Positions 35,133 through 42,908 of a stretch of 64,000 bases of DNA are shown piece after piece. Position 1 is the stretch's first letter, and every line of letters starts with the position of its first letter. The DNA lies in NCBI GenBank assembly GCA_965263205.1, contig CBDHHF010000026.1, positions 124,001 to 188,000 of the forward strand, given 5' to 3'. The notes under the pieces were generated by a model. The model saw nothing but the letters and a program-made list of their open reading frames with translations, had not been told where the DNA came from and made no database searches. The position numbers and the translations under genes were made by a program. Origin of the DNA: JBCCIM01 sp965263205 (lineage in GTDB: Bacteria; Bacteroidota; Rhodothermia; Rhodothermales; JAHQVL01).

Positions 35133-36461
35133 ATGAGTGTGATATCAGAACAAAAACTTCGCATGGAAGACCGGTTTCAGGCCATGTTCGAGCAGCATAA
35201 CGGACACGCGTTGAATGGTAGCAATGCTACCCTTTCAAACATCCGCCAGCAAGCCATAGAGGACTTCGCCAACGTGGGCCTTCCCCACCGTAAAACGGAA
35301 GCGTGGAAGTACACACCGATTGAAAAGGCCATCAATAAAGCGGTACAGATTCAGCTCCAGCCGGCGAAAAGTGAGTTGGGCGTTGCAGATCTCGCCCCGT
35401 ATCAGATTCCAGCGCTCGACGTGTACCGCGTGGTTTTTGTAAATGGCCACATACAGCCAGCACTCGGTGACATCGCCGGCCTGCCTGAAACGGTTACACT
35501 AACGGACCTTTATTCAGCGTCCACTCAGCATGCATCGCTGCTTAACAAGCATTTTGCCCAGCATGCAGATTCAGCGTCAGAAGCATTTGTCGCGCTTAAC
35601 ACGGCGTTTGCCAGAGATGGCCTGTTTCTTCACGTACCCGAGCGCGCTGTAGTCGACAAACCGATCCACGTGATTCATTTGTTCGACGCCCCCAATGACC
35701 AGATGCTGCAGCCGCGCATGCTGTTTGTAGCAGAAGCCGGCAGCCAGGTAAAAGTGATCGAGAGCTACGCTTCGCTCGATTCTGCCGGCAGCACCTTTGT
35801 AAACGGCGTTACGGAATGGGTAGTTGAAACGCGTGCCCACGTCGATCACTACCAGTTGCAGGAATTTGGTACAGCGAGCACCGTTGTGTCAAACATCCAC
35901 GCGCGTCAAGACAGTAACAGTTTCTTCAGCACACACACCACGTCACTCAGCGGCAAAATAATCAGAAACAACTTGACCATTGTGCCTGATGCTGAAGACT
36001 GTGAAAGCCACTTGTTTGGCTTTGTGCTGGGTAAAAACGACATGCATGTAGACAACCACACGCTGGTTGATCACCGCAAACCCAATTGCTTCAGCAACGA
36101 ACTCTACAAAAACATCCTTGATGATACCTCAACGGGTGTGTTCAACGGGAAGGTTTTTGTACGCCCAGATGCGCAGAAAATCAATGCGTATCAGTCCAAC
36201 AAAAGCATTACGCTCACGAAGAAGGCTAAAATGTATTCGAAGCCTGAACTTGAGATTTATGCAGATGACGTGCGCTGTAGTCATGGCGCCACCACCGGGC
36301 AGTTAGATGCTGATGCATTGTTTTATCTCAAAGCACGTGGTATTAGCGAAACCCAGGCGCGTTCACTCTTGCTCATGGCATTTGCCCGTGATGTAATTGA
36401 CAACATCAAAATTGAGCCGCTGCGCGCGTTTGTTGACGAGAAAATTGCTGCGCGTCTGTAG
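35133..36461 (+). CDS. sufD: Fe-S cluster assembly protein SufD
   Basis: Partner of SufB in the SufBC2D complex. I start at 35133 (MSVISEQKLRMEDRFQAMFE); a longer open frame from 34989 would overlap the end of sufC and is not SufD-like. The 442-residue protein has HRKTEAWKYTPIEKAINKA, the beta-helix with LDDTS and NKSITLTKKAKMYSKPELEI, and the end DVRCSHGATTGQLDADALFY plus LKARGISETQARSLLL, including the conserved Cys-Ser-His. All typical. Confidence 0.96.
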   Translation: MSVISEQKLRMEDRFQAMFEQHNGHALNGSNATLSNIRQQAIEDFANVGLPHRKTEAWKYTPIEKAINKAVQIQLQPAKSELGVADLAPYQIPALDVYRVVFVNGHIQPALGDIAGLPETVTLTDLYSASTQHASLLNKHFAQHADSASEAFVALNTAFARDGLFLHVPERAVVDKPIHVIHLFDAPNDQMLQPRMLFVAEAGSQVKVIESYASLDSAGSTFVNGVTEWVVETRAHVDHYQLQEFGTASTVVSNIHARQDSNSFFSTHTTSLSGKIIRNNLTIVPDAEDCESHLFGFVLGKNDMHVDNHTLVDHRKPNCFSNELYKNILDDTSTGVFNGKVFVRPDAQKINAYQSNKSITLTKKAKMYSKPELEIYADDVRCSHGATTGQLDADALFYLKARGISETQARSLLLMAFARDVIDNIKIEPLRAFVDEKIAARL

Positions 36462-36529
36462 GACTGCTCGAGTGTCGAGCCGGCTACTCCTTCCGATGCA
36501 ACACTAAAGCTGTAACCAATCAACCTGCT

Positions 36530-37801
36530 ATGGCTGGTACTACCTTACATAGTACTCCTGCTGCTACTGACCATGCGGTCAAAGCGTTCGATATAGATAG
36601 GGTTCGGGCAGACTTTCCGGCATTGCACCAGGACGTGCATGGCCGGCCGCTCGTCTACCTGGACAATGGCGCAACTGCACAGAAGCCGCAGGTAGTTATC
36701 GACCGCATCCAGGCGTATTACGCCAACGAAAACAGCAACATCCACCGTGGTGTGCATTTTCTGAGCCAGCAAGCTACCGATGCATACGAGCAGGCGCGGG
36801 CTAAAATGCAGTGTTTCATCAATGCAGCACACGCCCACGAAGTACTCTACACGCGGGGGACGACGGAAGCAATCAACCTGATTGCTTCAACGTACGGCAG
36901 AAAGCACGTACAGGCCGGCGACGAGATTCTGATCTCGACCATGGAGCACCACTCCAACATTGTCCCCTGGCAGATGCTGTGCGAGGAGCAGGGTGCTACC
37001 CTGAAGGTAATCCCGATCAACGCGCGTGGCGAAATCGAATACGCGGCGTACCTCGACATGCTGACTGACCGCACCAAAATTGTAGCTGTGTGTCATGTCT
37101 CGAATACGCTGGGCACCATCAATCCGATTGCAAAGATGGCTGCTGCTGCGCACGCCAACGGCAGCGTAATTGTAGTAGATGGCGCCCAGGCTGCGCCCCA
37201 TATGGCGATTGACGTCCAGGCGCTGGATGCCGATTTCTATGCGTTATCGAGCCACAAAATGTTTGGCCCTACGGGTGTTGGCATTTTGTATGGCAAAGAG
37301 GCGTTGCTCGACGCGATGCCCCCATACCAGGGCGGTGGTGACATGATCGACAATGTGTCATTCGAAAAGACAACGTACAACGCCCTCCCCCATAAGTTTG
37401 AAGCCGGCACCCCCAACATTGTAGGCGGTATCGCGCTGGGTACAGCGGTAGACTATGTCCAGCAGATTGGCTTTGACGCGCTGCATGCTTATGAGACATC
37501 ATTGCTGACCTATGCTACTGAAGCCTTGTTGTCCATTGATGATTTGCGCATCATCGGAACTGCCGAAGAAAAAGCCGGCGTGCTATCCTTCCTCATTGGC
37601 GATATTCATCCCTACGATACCGGCACCATTCTCGACCAATTGGGCATTGCTGTCCGCACGGGACATCATTGTACACAACCCTTAATGGACCATCTAGAGA
37701 TCCCGGGTACAGCGCGGGCTTCCCTGGCGCTGTATAACAATGAAGCAGATATCGACCAACTCGTTGCCGGCTTGCATCGTGTAAAAAAGATGCTAGGCTA
37801 A
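36530..37801 (+). CDS. sufS: Cysteine desulfurase SufS
   Basis: PLP enzyme that supplies sulfur from cysteine to the SUF scaffold. 423 residues. The PLP-lysine lies in ALSSHKMFGPTGVGILYGK, His in STMEHHSNIVPWQ, and the catalytic Cys in IAVRTGHHCTQPLMDHL, the SufS (group II) type. VYLDNGATAQKPQVVIDRI at the N-terminus and EAGTPNIVGGIALGTAVDY near the middle are also typical. The first 20 residues are unlike the consensus start but lie before the fold. It is followed two bases later by sufE. Confidence 0.97.
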   Translation: MAGTTLHSTPAATDHAVKAFDIDRVRADFPALHQDVHGRPLVYLDNGATAQKPQVVIDRIQAYYANENSNIHRGVHFLSQQATDAYEQARAKMQCFINAAHAHEVLYTRGTTEAINLIASTYGRKHVQAGDEILISTMEHHSNIVPWQMLCEEQGATLKVIPINARGEIEYAAYLDMLTDRTKIVAVCHVSNTLGTINPIAKMAAAAHANGSVIVVDGAQAAPHMAIDVQALDADFYALSSHKMFGPTGVGILYGKEALLDAMPPYQGGGDMIDNVSFEKTTYNALPHKFEAGTPNIVGGIALGTAVDYVQQIGFDALHAYETSLLTYATEALLSIDDLRIIGTAEEKAGVLSFLIGDIHPYDTGTILDQLGIAVRTGHHCTQPLMDHLEIPGTARASLALYNNEADIDQLVAGLHRVKKMLG

Positions 37802-37803
37802 CC

Positions 37804-38271
37804 ATGTCGGAGGTAACTATGGCAGATATTGCAGTAAAGGAAAACGAAATCATCGAAGAGTTTGGCTTCTTCGACGACTGGATGGGACGCTATGAGCACC
37901 TGATCGACATCGGCAGGGCCCTGCCCCCACTCGACCCATCGTTCGAAACAGACGAGTACAAAATTAAAGGCTGTCAGTCGCAGGTCTGGCTTCATGCCCG
38001 GCACGACGATAAGCAGGTATTTTTTGATGCAAACAGCGATGCAGCCATTACCAAAGGCCTTGTTGCACTGCTGGTACGCGTACTCTCCGGTCAGCCGGCG
38101 AGAGCAATTGTCAATGCCGACCTCGCATTTCTTGATCAACTAGAAATGAAAGAGCATCTGTCTCCTACCCGTAAAAACGGACTCGATGCCATGATCAAGC
38201 AAATGAAAATGTATGCCATGGCGTTTGCCAAACTCGATGCTGGCAGCAAAACGCAAGAGACCTCTGCTTAA
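37804..38271 (+). CDS. sufE: Sulfur acceptor protein SufE
   Basis: Accepts persulfide from SufS and stimulates it. 155 residues with the acceptor Cys in KIKGCQSQVWLHAR and the helical VLSGQPARAIVNADLAFLDQ, LSPTRKNGLDAMIKQMK. The annotated start MSEVTM lies two bases after the sufS stop, so translation coupling is likely; MADIAVKEN at 37819 is an alternative start. Confidence 0.95.
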   Translation: MSEVTMADIAVKENEIIEEFGFFDDWMGRYEHLIDIGRALPPLDPSFETDEYKIKGCQSQVWLHARHDDKQVFFDANSDAAITKGLVALLVRVLSGQPARAIVNADLAFLDQLEMKEHLSPTRKNGLDAMIKQMKMYAMAFAKLDAGSKTQETSA

Positions 38272-38319
38272 CAGCAGAAGCAATACGCATAAATCACGCG
38301 CTCGAAAAACTAAACGACT

Positions 38320-38640
38320 ATGGAAACGCCCGTAGAAAACGATCTGGAGCAACGCATCATCGGTGCGCTCAAGCAGGTATTTGACCCGGAACTTCCGGTC
38401 AATATTTACGATCTGGGACTGATTTATGACATCAACATTTATCCGGACCAGACGGTGCACATCAGTATGACGCTTACCGCTCCCGGCTGTCCCGTTGCTG
38501 ACACATTACCGCGGGAAGTTGAAGAATCGGTGCGTGATGTAGAAGGCGTGACCGATGCCCGCGTCGAATTGACCTTTGATCCCCCCTACACCATGGACAT
38601 GATGACCGAAGAAGCCAAGTTTGAGCTCGGCTTCCTCTAG
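38320..38640 (+). CDS. SufT-like MIP18/DUF59 Fe-S assembly protein
   Basis: A 106-residue protein of the MIP18 family (SufT/PaaD type), linked to maturation of Fe-S proteins. Family features: VFDPELPVNIYDLGLIYDI, the Cys in LTAPGCPVADTLPREVE, and VRDVEGVTDARVELTFDPPY. It is the sixth gene of the suf operon, 48 bases after sufE. Confidence 0.92.
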   Translation: METPVENDLEQRIIGALKQVFDPELPVNIYDLGLIYDINIYPDQTVHISMTLTAPGCPVADTLPREVEESVRDVEGVTDARVELTFDPPYTMDMMTEEAKFELGFL

Positions 38641-38651
38641 GTAACCGCACC

Positions 38652-40181
38652 ATGTATACGCATACCATCGCCATAGCAAAATGCCTGATGACGGAAGGCC
38701 GGATCGCTGACGTTGATCAGATGATCAGTCCGCTCGTTGCTGCAGTTTCAGGAGACAAGAAGCGTACGTCTGAAGCGCTCTTCCTGAAGTGTTTGCTTGC
38801 GCAGGCCCGTTTATTTGGCGGCGCATCGCCGGCGGCGGTATTGGAATTGTTTGCTGACGAAGCAGATCTGCAAACTACGGACACCACCAAAGCCTTTGAA
38901 TCTGCCATTGCTTCACTTTCGATTGGCATGGCGCTCGTGATGCCCGACGAAGCGACGCAGGATTTGCCGCGTGCACTACATCTCTTCAGAAACGCTGAAG
39001 ACGTCCTGCTAGAGATCAATCGAAGCGATTACCTGCACTGGGCTTATTTGGGTGAAGCAACTGCCCTTCTGTTTCTGGGTGAACAGACAGAAGCGGAGGC
39101 GCGCATTGACCGGGCAGCCGCCTGTTTAGAAGCTGTTACAGATACCATTGCTACAAAGTGGCTGCAGTGCCTGAACGATCGCTCTCCCGACAGCTTGCCG
39201 GCAATTCATGCATGCCTTGCCTCCCTGGAAAGCATGCACGCAGCACACCGTCCAGTACCCGATGATCAACACGTATTCATTAGTGGTGTGATGCAGGACC
39301 TCATGCTCGATTGCCGGCTAGCGGCAGAGGGCACGGCTCCAATCTTAATTCAAGGTGAGCCGGGTGCCGGCAAAGAAACAACAGCCCGCCTGATCCACGC
39401 ACTACAGGCCAAGCCTGGTGATGTATTTCTCCACATCGACTGCGCAAGTCCTGCCGATTCATGGGAAGCGGTAGATGCGTGTTTGTGTGCCCCGCAACCG
39501 GATCCTGCGGTAAATACAACGCTGTTTCTTAACCACATCGAGCGCCTGTCATTGCAGCAGCAGAAAACGCTGATCAACTACTTCCGGTGCATGGATGAAC
39601 GCACATCTGACGGCACCAGTACCGTACGTATCATCAGTGCTTCTTCTACGAAGCTCGAAAGTCTTGTACAGTCTGGAGATTTTGACGCAGCGCTTTTCCT
39701 GAGGCTCAAAATTTGCATGATAGAAATTCCTCCGCTTCGTATGCGAAAGCAGGATATCCCTGTGCTGGCACTGCACTTTAGCAAAACACTTAAGCCGGCT
39801 GGTGTGTCGCGCGTGGCGATTACGGAAAAAGCATTAACGGCTTTGCTGACCTACGACTGGCCCGGCAACATCCGCCAGTTAAAAAACGAGATCGAACGGA
39901 TTCTCGTTCACATAAGCATCGACCCCTTGCCCACGATTGATGTACGTAGTCTTTCCAAAGCCATCAAACATAAAAAGAACCAGCGCTGGCTTACAAAGGA
40001 CATGGGCAACGAAGCGGAATATCCGCTCGAAGAAATATTACACGATACCGAGCGAACCATTATCGAGCGCGTGCTCGAGAAATACCAGGGACAGGTTTCG
40101 TCTGCTGCCCGTGCGCTTGGTCTGACCCGACAGGGACTCTACAAAAAACTGAAACGATTAGGCATCAATCTGACCAAATAG
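38652..40181 (+). CDS. AAA+/Fis-type regulator without a sigma-54 contact loop
   Basis: A 509-residue protein with a helical N-terminal part (repeat-like, probably TPR), a sigma-54-activator-like AAA+ domain and a Fis HTH at the C-terminus (SSAARALGLTRQGLYKKLKR). Walker A is GEPGAGKETTARLIH near residue 235, and the finger region FDAALFLRLKICMIEIPPLR is present. The ESELFG and GAFTGA stretch is missing: IDCASPADSWEAVDACLCAP passes straight to TLFLNHIERL, where Walker B LFLDE has become LFLNH. It therefore probably cannot remodel sigma-54 or hydrolyse ATP normally and may regulate by DNA binding. It is 11 bases downstream of sufT and four before a VOC gene, so it belongs to the suf operon. Confidence 0.8.
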   Translation: MYTHTIAIAKCLMTEGRIADVDQMISPLVAAVSGDKKRTSEALFLKCLLAQARLFGGASPAAVLELFADEADLQTTDTTKAFESAIASLSIGMALVMPDEATQDLPRALHLFRNAEDVLLEINRSDYLHWAYLGEATALLFLGEQTEAEARIDRAAACLEAVTDTIATKWLQCLNDRSPDSLPAIHACLASLESMHAAHRPVPDDQHVFISGVMQDLMLDCRLAAEGTAPILIQGEPGAGKETTARLIHALQAKPGDVFLHIDCASPADSWEAVDACLCAPQPDPAVNTTLFLNHIERLSLQQQKTLINYFRCMDERTSDGTSTVRIISASSTKLESLVQSGDFDAALFLRLKICMIEIPPLRMRKQDIPVLALHFSKTLKPAGVSRVAITEKALTALLTYDWPGNIRQLKNEIERILVHISIDPLPTIDVRSLSKAIKHKKNQRWLTKDMGNEAEYPLEEILHDTERTIIERVLEKYQGQVSSAARALGLTRQGLYKKLKRLGINLTK

Positions 40182-40185
40182 CATC

Positions 40186-40620
40186 ATGTTAGACGCGCTT
40201 TCTCCACAAGAAGAAGGCATGCCAAACGAAAGCATGCCCATCGACCGCAGCATCCGCCTGACCCATGCGGCCCTGATGACGCATGACTTGCAAAAAGCCA
40301 TCGGGTTCTATACCGATGTGTTGGGCCTGAGCTTACGTGTAGAAGAAGAAGATCCTATTCGGCTGGGTCATCAGCGCGCCATGCTTGTGGATGGCAGCGG
40401 ACATGATGTGATCGAGCTGATCGAATACGCTGAATTGCAGCACGTTTCAATTCCTGGTCACGGTGCAATCAACCATGTAGGCTTCGCGCTTGCATCGCGA
40501 AACTGGCACTCACTGCGATCACGTCTCGATACCATGGGATATCCCTATCAGGAAATCGACGGCCGACTCTTCCTGCGCGATGCTGACGAAGTGGTGTTAG
40601 AAATTGAAGTCGGCCACTAA
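40186..40620 (+). CDS. VOC (glyoxalase/dioxygenase fold) family protein
   Basis: A 144-residue protein with vicinal-oxygen-chelate folds: LTHAALMTHDLQKAIGFYTD, VLGLSLRVEEEDP, AINHVGFALASRNWHSLRSR and the end RDADEVVLEIEV. Potential ligands are His (LTHAAL), His (INHVGF) and Glu (VLEIEV). It starts four bases after the AAA+/Fis gene. ATG at 40186 or 40219 could be used. Substrate unknown. Confidence 0.82.
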   Translation: MLDALSPQEEGMPNESMPIDRSIRLTHAALMTHDLQKAIGFYTDVLGLSLRVEEEDPIRLGHQRAMLVDGSGHDVIELIEYAELQHVSIPGHGAINHVGFALASRNWHSLRSRLDTMGYPYQEIDGRLFLRDADEVVLEIEVGH

Positions 40621-40644
40621 TGGCAAACCAATCATTGGTTTGCG

Positions 40645-40801
40645 GTTGAAAGTTGCAAGTTACAGGTTGAAAGTTTGGGGCCTCATACCCTTAAAGCTTC
40701 CTTAACGTAACGAACGAACAGCCCCTCTCAAATCATCATGTAATGGCATTTGCAACATTGAATCAAAAAAACCTTCAACTTTCAACCTGTAACTTGTAAC
40801 C
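40645..40801. repeat. Pair of inverted heptamer-repeat arrays
   Basis: GTTGAAA-GTTGCAA-GTTACAG-GTTGAAA-GTTT (40645-40676) and, in reverse orientation about 95 bases on, AACCTTCAACTTTCAACC followed by TGTAACTTGTAACC (to 40801). The two arms can pair with each other and could form a large stem loop. They lie between the VOC gene and the truncated TPM gene. Confidence 0.7.
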
Positions 40802-40808
40802 AAACAAG

Positions 40809-41028
40809 CTACCAGCCGCCTGAGGCACCGCCGCCGCCGAACGATCCGCCACCGCCGCTAAAGCTACTGCCCTCGATACCCCACTGGAATAGCCGCTGCC
40901 GAGGCACTAGACGACGCACCGCCTACATTGAAGCTCCATCCGCCAATGGTAACGGGTACGGCTTTAGCCCGTCTCTTTTGCCTTTTCTATAGCCTCACGC
41001 ACTTCCTGGAATTGCGGTGATGTTTTAA
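40809..41028 (-). pseudogene. Remnant of the 3' end of a TPM gene
   Basis: On the minus strand one frame ends with SSFSGGGGSFGGGGASGGW and a stop at 40809, the Gly-rich tail typical of YgcG-type TPM proteins. Upstream of it, before about 40885, reading frames shift and a stop is met. The main body of the TPM protein (41186-41989) loses its own tail in the same place, so the tail seems to be its detached end, separated by a transposase remnant (41029-41214) and extra unassigned bases. Confidence 0.55.
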
Positions 41029-41214
41029 CGGCGCTGCAATAGTCCACATATGAAGCAAGACTTTCGTATTGCTTATGTGCGTAACCGGCGCAAACCTGAG
41101 CAGTACGTGGTGCTGGCTTCAACAGATCTTGAGCTTGATGCGCCTACGATCGTCCACTACTACAACCTTCGCTTTCAGATCGAACTCATATTCCGAGATG
41201 CGAAGCAGCATACC
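41029..41214 (+). pseudogene. Transposase remnant (IS4-like, DDE)
   Basis: A short open stretch translates KQDFRIAYVRNRRKPEQYVV, LASTDLELDAPTIVHYYNLR and RFQIELIFRDAKQHT. This matches the C-terminal core of IS4/ISNCY-type transposases (ST-DL, Y--RF-IE--FRD-KQ, with the catalytic Glu in the Y-x2-R-x3-E-x6-K pattern). It then runs into sequence that is antisense to the TPM gene. Both ends are cut and no terminal inverted repeats are seen, so the element is dead. It interrupts the TPM gene. Confidence 0.75.
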
Positions 41215-41989
41215 GCCATTGCAACCAGAGATACCCAATCCAAACCAACACAGCAATCACCACACCACCCCAAGGTGGTATCAAGACTGTACCTCCAGCC
41301 AATAAGAAGGGTGTTAAGAACAGCGCCAAAAACCAGCGCATACATCCCGGTGCGAATGATGTCATAAACATCATCATAAAAGCCGGAAAACCGACAAACA
41401 TAATCCCAAAGATGAGACGAACAAAAATTGGCGCATCTTCGAGATCATTACCTGAAGAAGCTGCCGGCTCATAGCTTCCCTCAATCGTCCCAATGATTGC
41501 GCGTATGCCATTTAGCGTCCCCCCATCAAAATCGCTATTTCGGAAAGCCGGTGTTATTTCGTAGTCGATAATACGTTTCGCCAACGCATCAGGCAGGTCA
41601 CCTTCCAAACCATATCCGACCTCAATACGCATTTTCCTGTCATTGTAGGCGATCAACAACAACACACCGTTATTACGGTCAGCACGCCCCAATCCCCAAT
41701 TCCTGGCAACTTCGAGGCTATACGATTCCAGATTTGCGCCATCAAGTGTAGGAATGGTAAGTACAGCAATTTGATTGGTGGTAGAATCCTCGTGCAAGGC
41801 AAGCAATGTCGTAAGCTCACGCTCGGTATCGGGACGCAATATTTCGGCAAGGTCTACAACACGGCCTGTGAGAGGCGGAATTGTAGGCTGGGCATAGGCT
41901 GACGCTGCAGGTAATGCATTACCCAAAATGAGCAAAACAAGCACTACCTTAACAGCCGGCCAGTGGGTCGCCAGGCGGTTAGTCATCAT
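41186..41989 (-). pseudogene. TPM-domain (YgcG-like) membrane protein, C-terminus lost at the transposase remnant
   Basis: TPM (TLP18.3/Psb32/MOLO-1) proteins are exported beta/alpha domain proteins of largely unknown role. The product has a signal peptide (VVLVLLILGNALPAASAYAQ), the TPM domain (LTGRVVDLAEILRPDTEREL; NWGLGRADRNNGVLLLIAYN; RKMRIEVGYGLEGDLPDALA) and two membrane spans near the end. Normally a Gly/Ser tail follows; here the frame ends at WRYAASHLGI in transposase-derived sequence, about 265 residues from MMTNRL at 41989. An upstream ATG (42028) overlaps the previous gene. The start lies inside ATGATGACTAA, overlapping the previous stop. Confidence 0.75.
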
Positions 41990-42641
41990 CCGAAAAGCGT
42001 ACTTCATTGGATAGTTCGTCAGAATCATCGGGCTGGATCTCTACACCGCGCCGCTCGAGCAGCTCGCCGCAAATTTCGATCGCATCAATCAACCCTTTAG
42101 CGATTCGTTGCTCTTTGATCCCATTACGAATTTTGAGTACAACTTCGGTCCAGTCTTCAGCAGAGACACGGCGGTTAATGCCCTCATCTCCCAAGACTTC
42201 GATCCGGTGTTCTAGCAGAGAAATGAAAAGTAAAATGCCAGTGCGATCGCGTGTATTAAAGACCTCTTCTTCCACAAAGGCCCGCATGGCACGGTGATGT
42301 ACGGTACGAGCCAGCAATTCCGGGCCGGCGAGCAGGCGCTTGATAGGTCCAATGTACCCACCTAATAACGCACCAACTGTCCCGGCAGCCAATACCAGCG
42401 TGGCAATACCCAATCCAGAATACAACCAGCCAAAGCCCCATCCATCATAAAATCGGTACGTGATGCCAACCAACAGAATAGCGGTAATTGCTAGAATAGA
42501 AGCACCACGCCAGAGGGTCACATCGTACCGATCGCTACGCTCCACAATGTAGGGTACAATCTCCCCGGAAGTACGCTCCTCCGCCCCACTCACAGCGTTC
42601 TTAATCTGGTCTAATTCAGCCTTGGTAAATAAATCCTTCAT
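41979..42641 (-). CDS. TPM-domain protein, second type
   Basis: A 220-residue protein without an obvious signal peptide: SGAEERTSGEIVPYIVERSD at the N-terminus, two membrane spans (GASILAITAILLVGITYRFY; TLVLAAGTVGALLGGYIGPI), then EEEVFNTRDRTGILLFISLL, HRIEVLGDEGINRRVSAEDW and VLKIRNGIKEQRIAKGLIDA, all typical of the TPM family. Two TPM genes in a row are common next to lemA; no lemA is seen here. It lies directly upstream of, and overlaps, the truncated TPM gene. Confidence 0.88.
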   Translation of the reverse strand: MKDLFTKAELDQIKNAVSGAEERTSGEIVPYIVERSDRYDVTLWRGASILAITAILLVGITYRFYDGWGFGWLYSGLGIATLVLAAGTVGALLGGYIGPIKRLLAGPELLARTVHHRAMRAFVEEEVFNTRDRTGILLFISLLEHRIEVLGDEGINRRVSAEDWTEVVLKIRNGIKEQRIAKGLIDAIEICGELLERRGVEIQPDDSDELSNEVRFSDDD

Positions 42642-42752
42642 TGCTATAGGATAAAAGGGGTTTTACATAACCAGAACATCCAATAGTAGGCATTTAGAAC
42701 GAACACAACAGCCCATTTCCCCCAAAACCACTCAAATTCACAAATAAACTAT

Positions 42753-42840
42753 GGTTACAGGTTACAGGTTACAGGTTACAGGTGTTAGTCTTATGAGCAA
42801 AACGTGATCCCAAGAAACTTGTAACCTGCAACTTGTAACC
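42753..42840. repeat. Heptamer-periodic repeats: four GGTTACA units and an opposite array
   Basis: GGTTACA repeats four times in exact seven-base register at 42753-42783. At 42816-42840 the reverse-oriented AACTTGTAACCTGCAACTTG and TAACC follow. The rest of 42642-42841 holds no gene. Confidence 0.75.
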
Positions 42841-42886
42841 AAAAAAGGAACCCCTGCCGGCGTTGACGGCAGGGGTTCCTTTTTTT
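42841..42886. terminator. Strong bidirectional terminator
   Basis: GGAACCCCTGCCG pairs with CGGCAGGGGTTCC around a seven-base loop. A- and T-runs flank it on both sides, which permits termination in both directions. It follows the minus-strand Ser/Arg-rich gene. Confidence 0.9.
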
Positions 42887-42908
42887 CTTGCACTTCAGGA
42901 GGATACTG

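Noticed and set aside
40967..41100. Minus-strand open frame opposite the transposase remnant (YVDYCSAVKTSPQFQEV)
   Set aside because: Looks coding-like, but it is antisense to clear transposase sequence and has no start or family.
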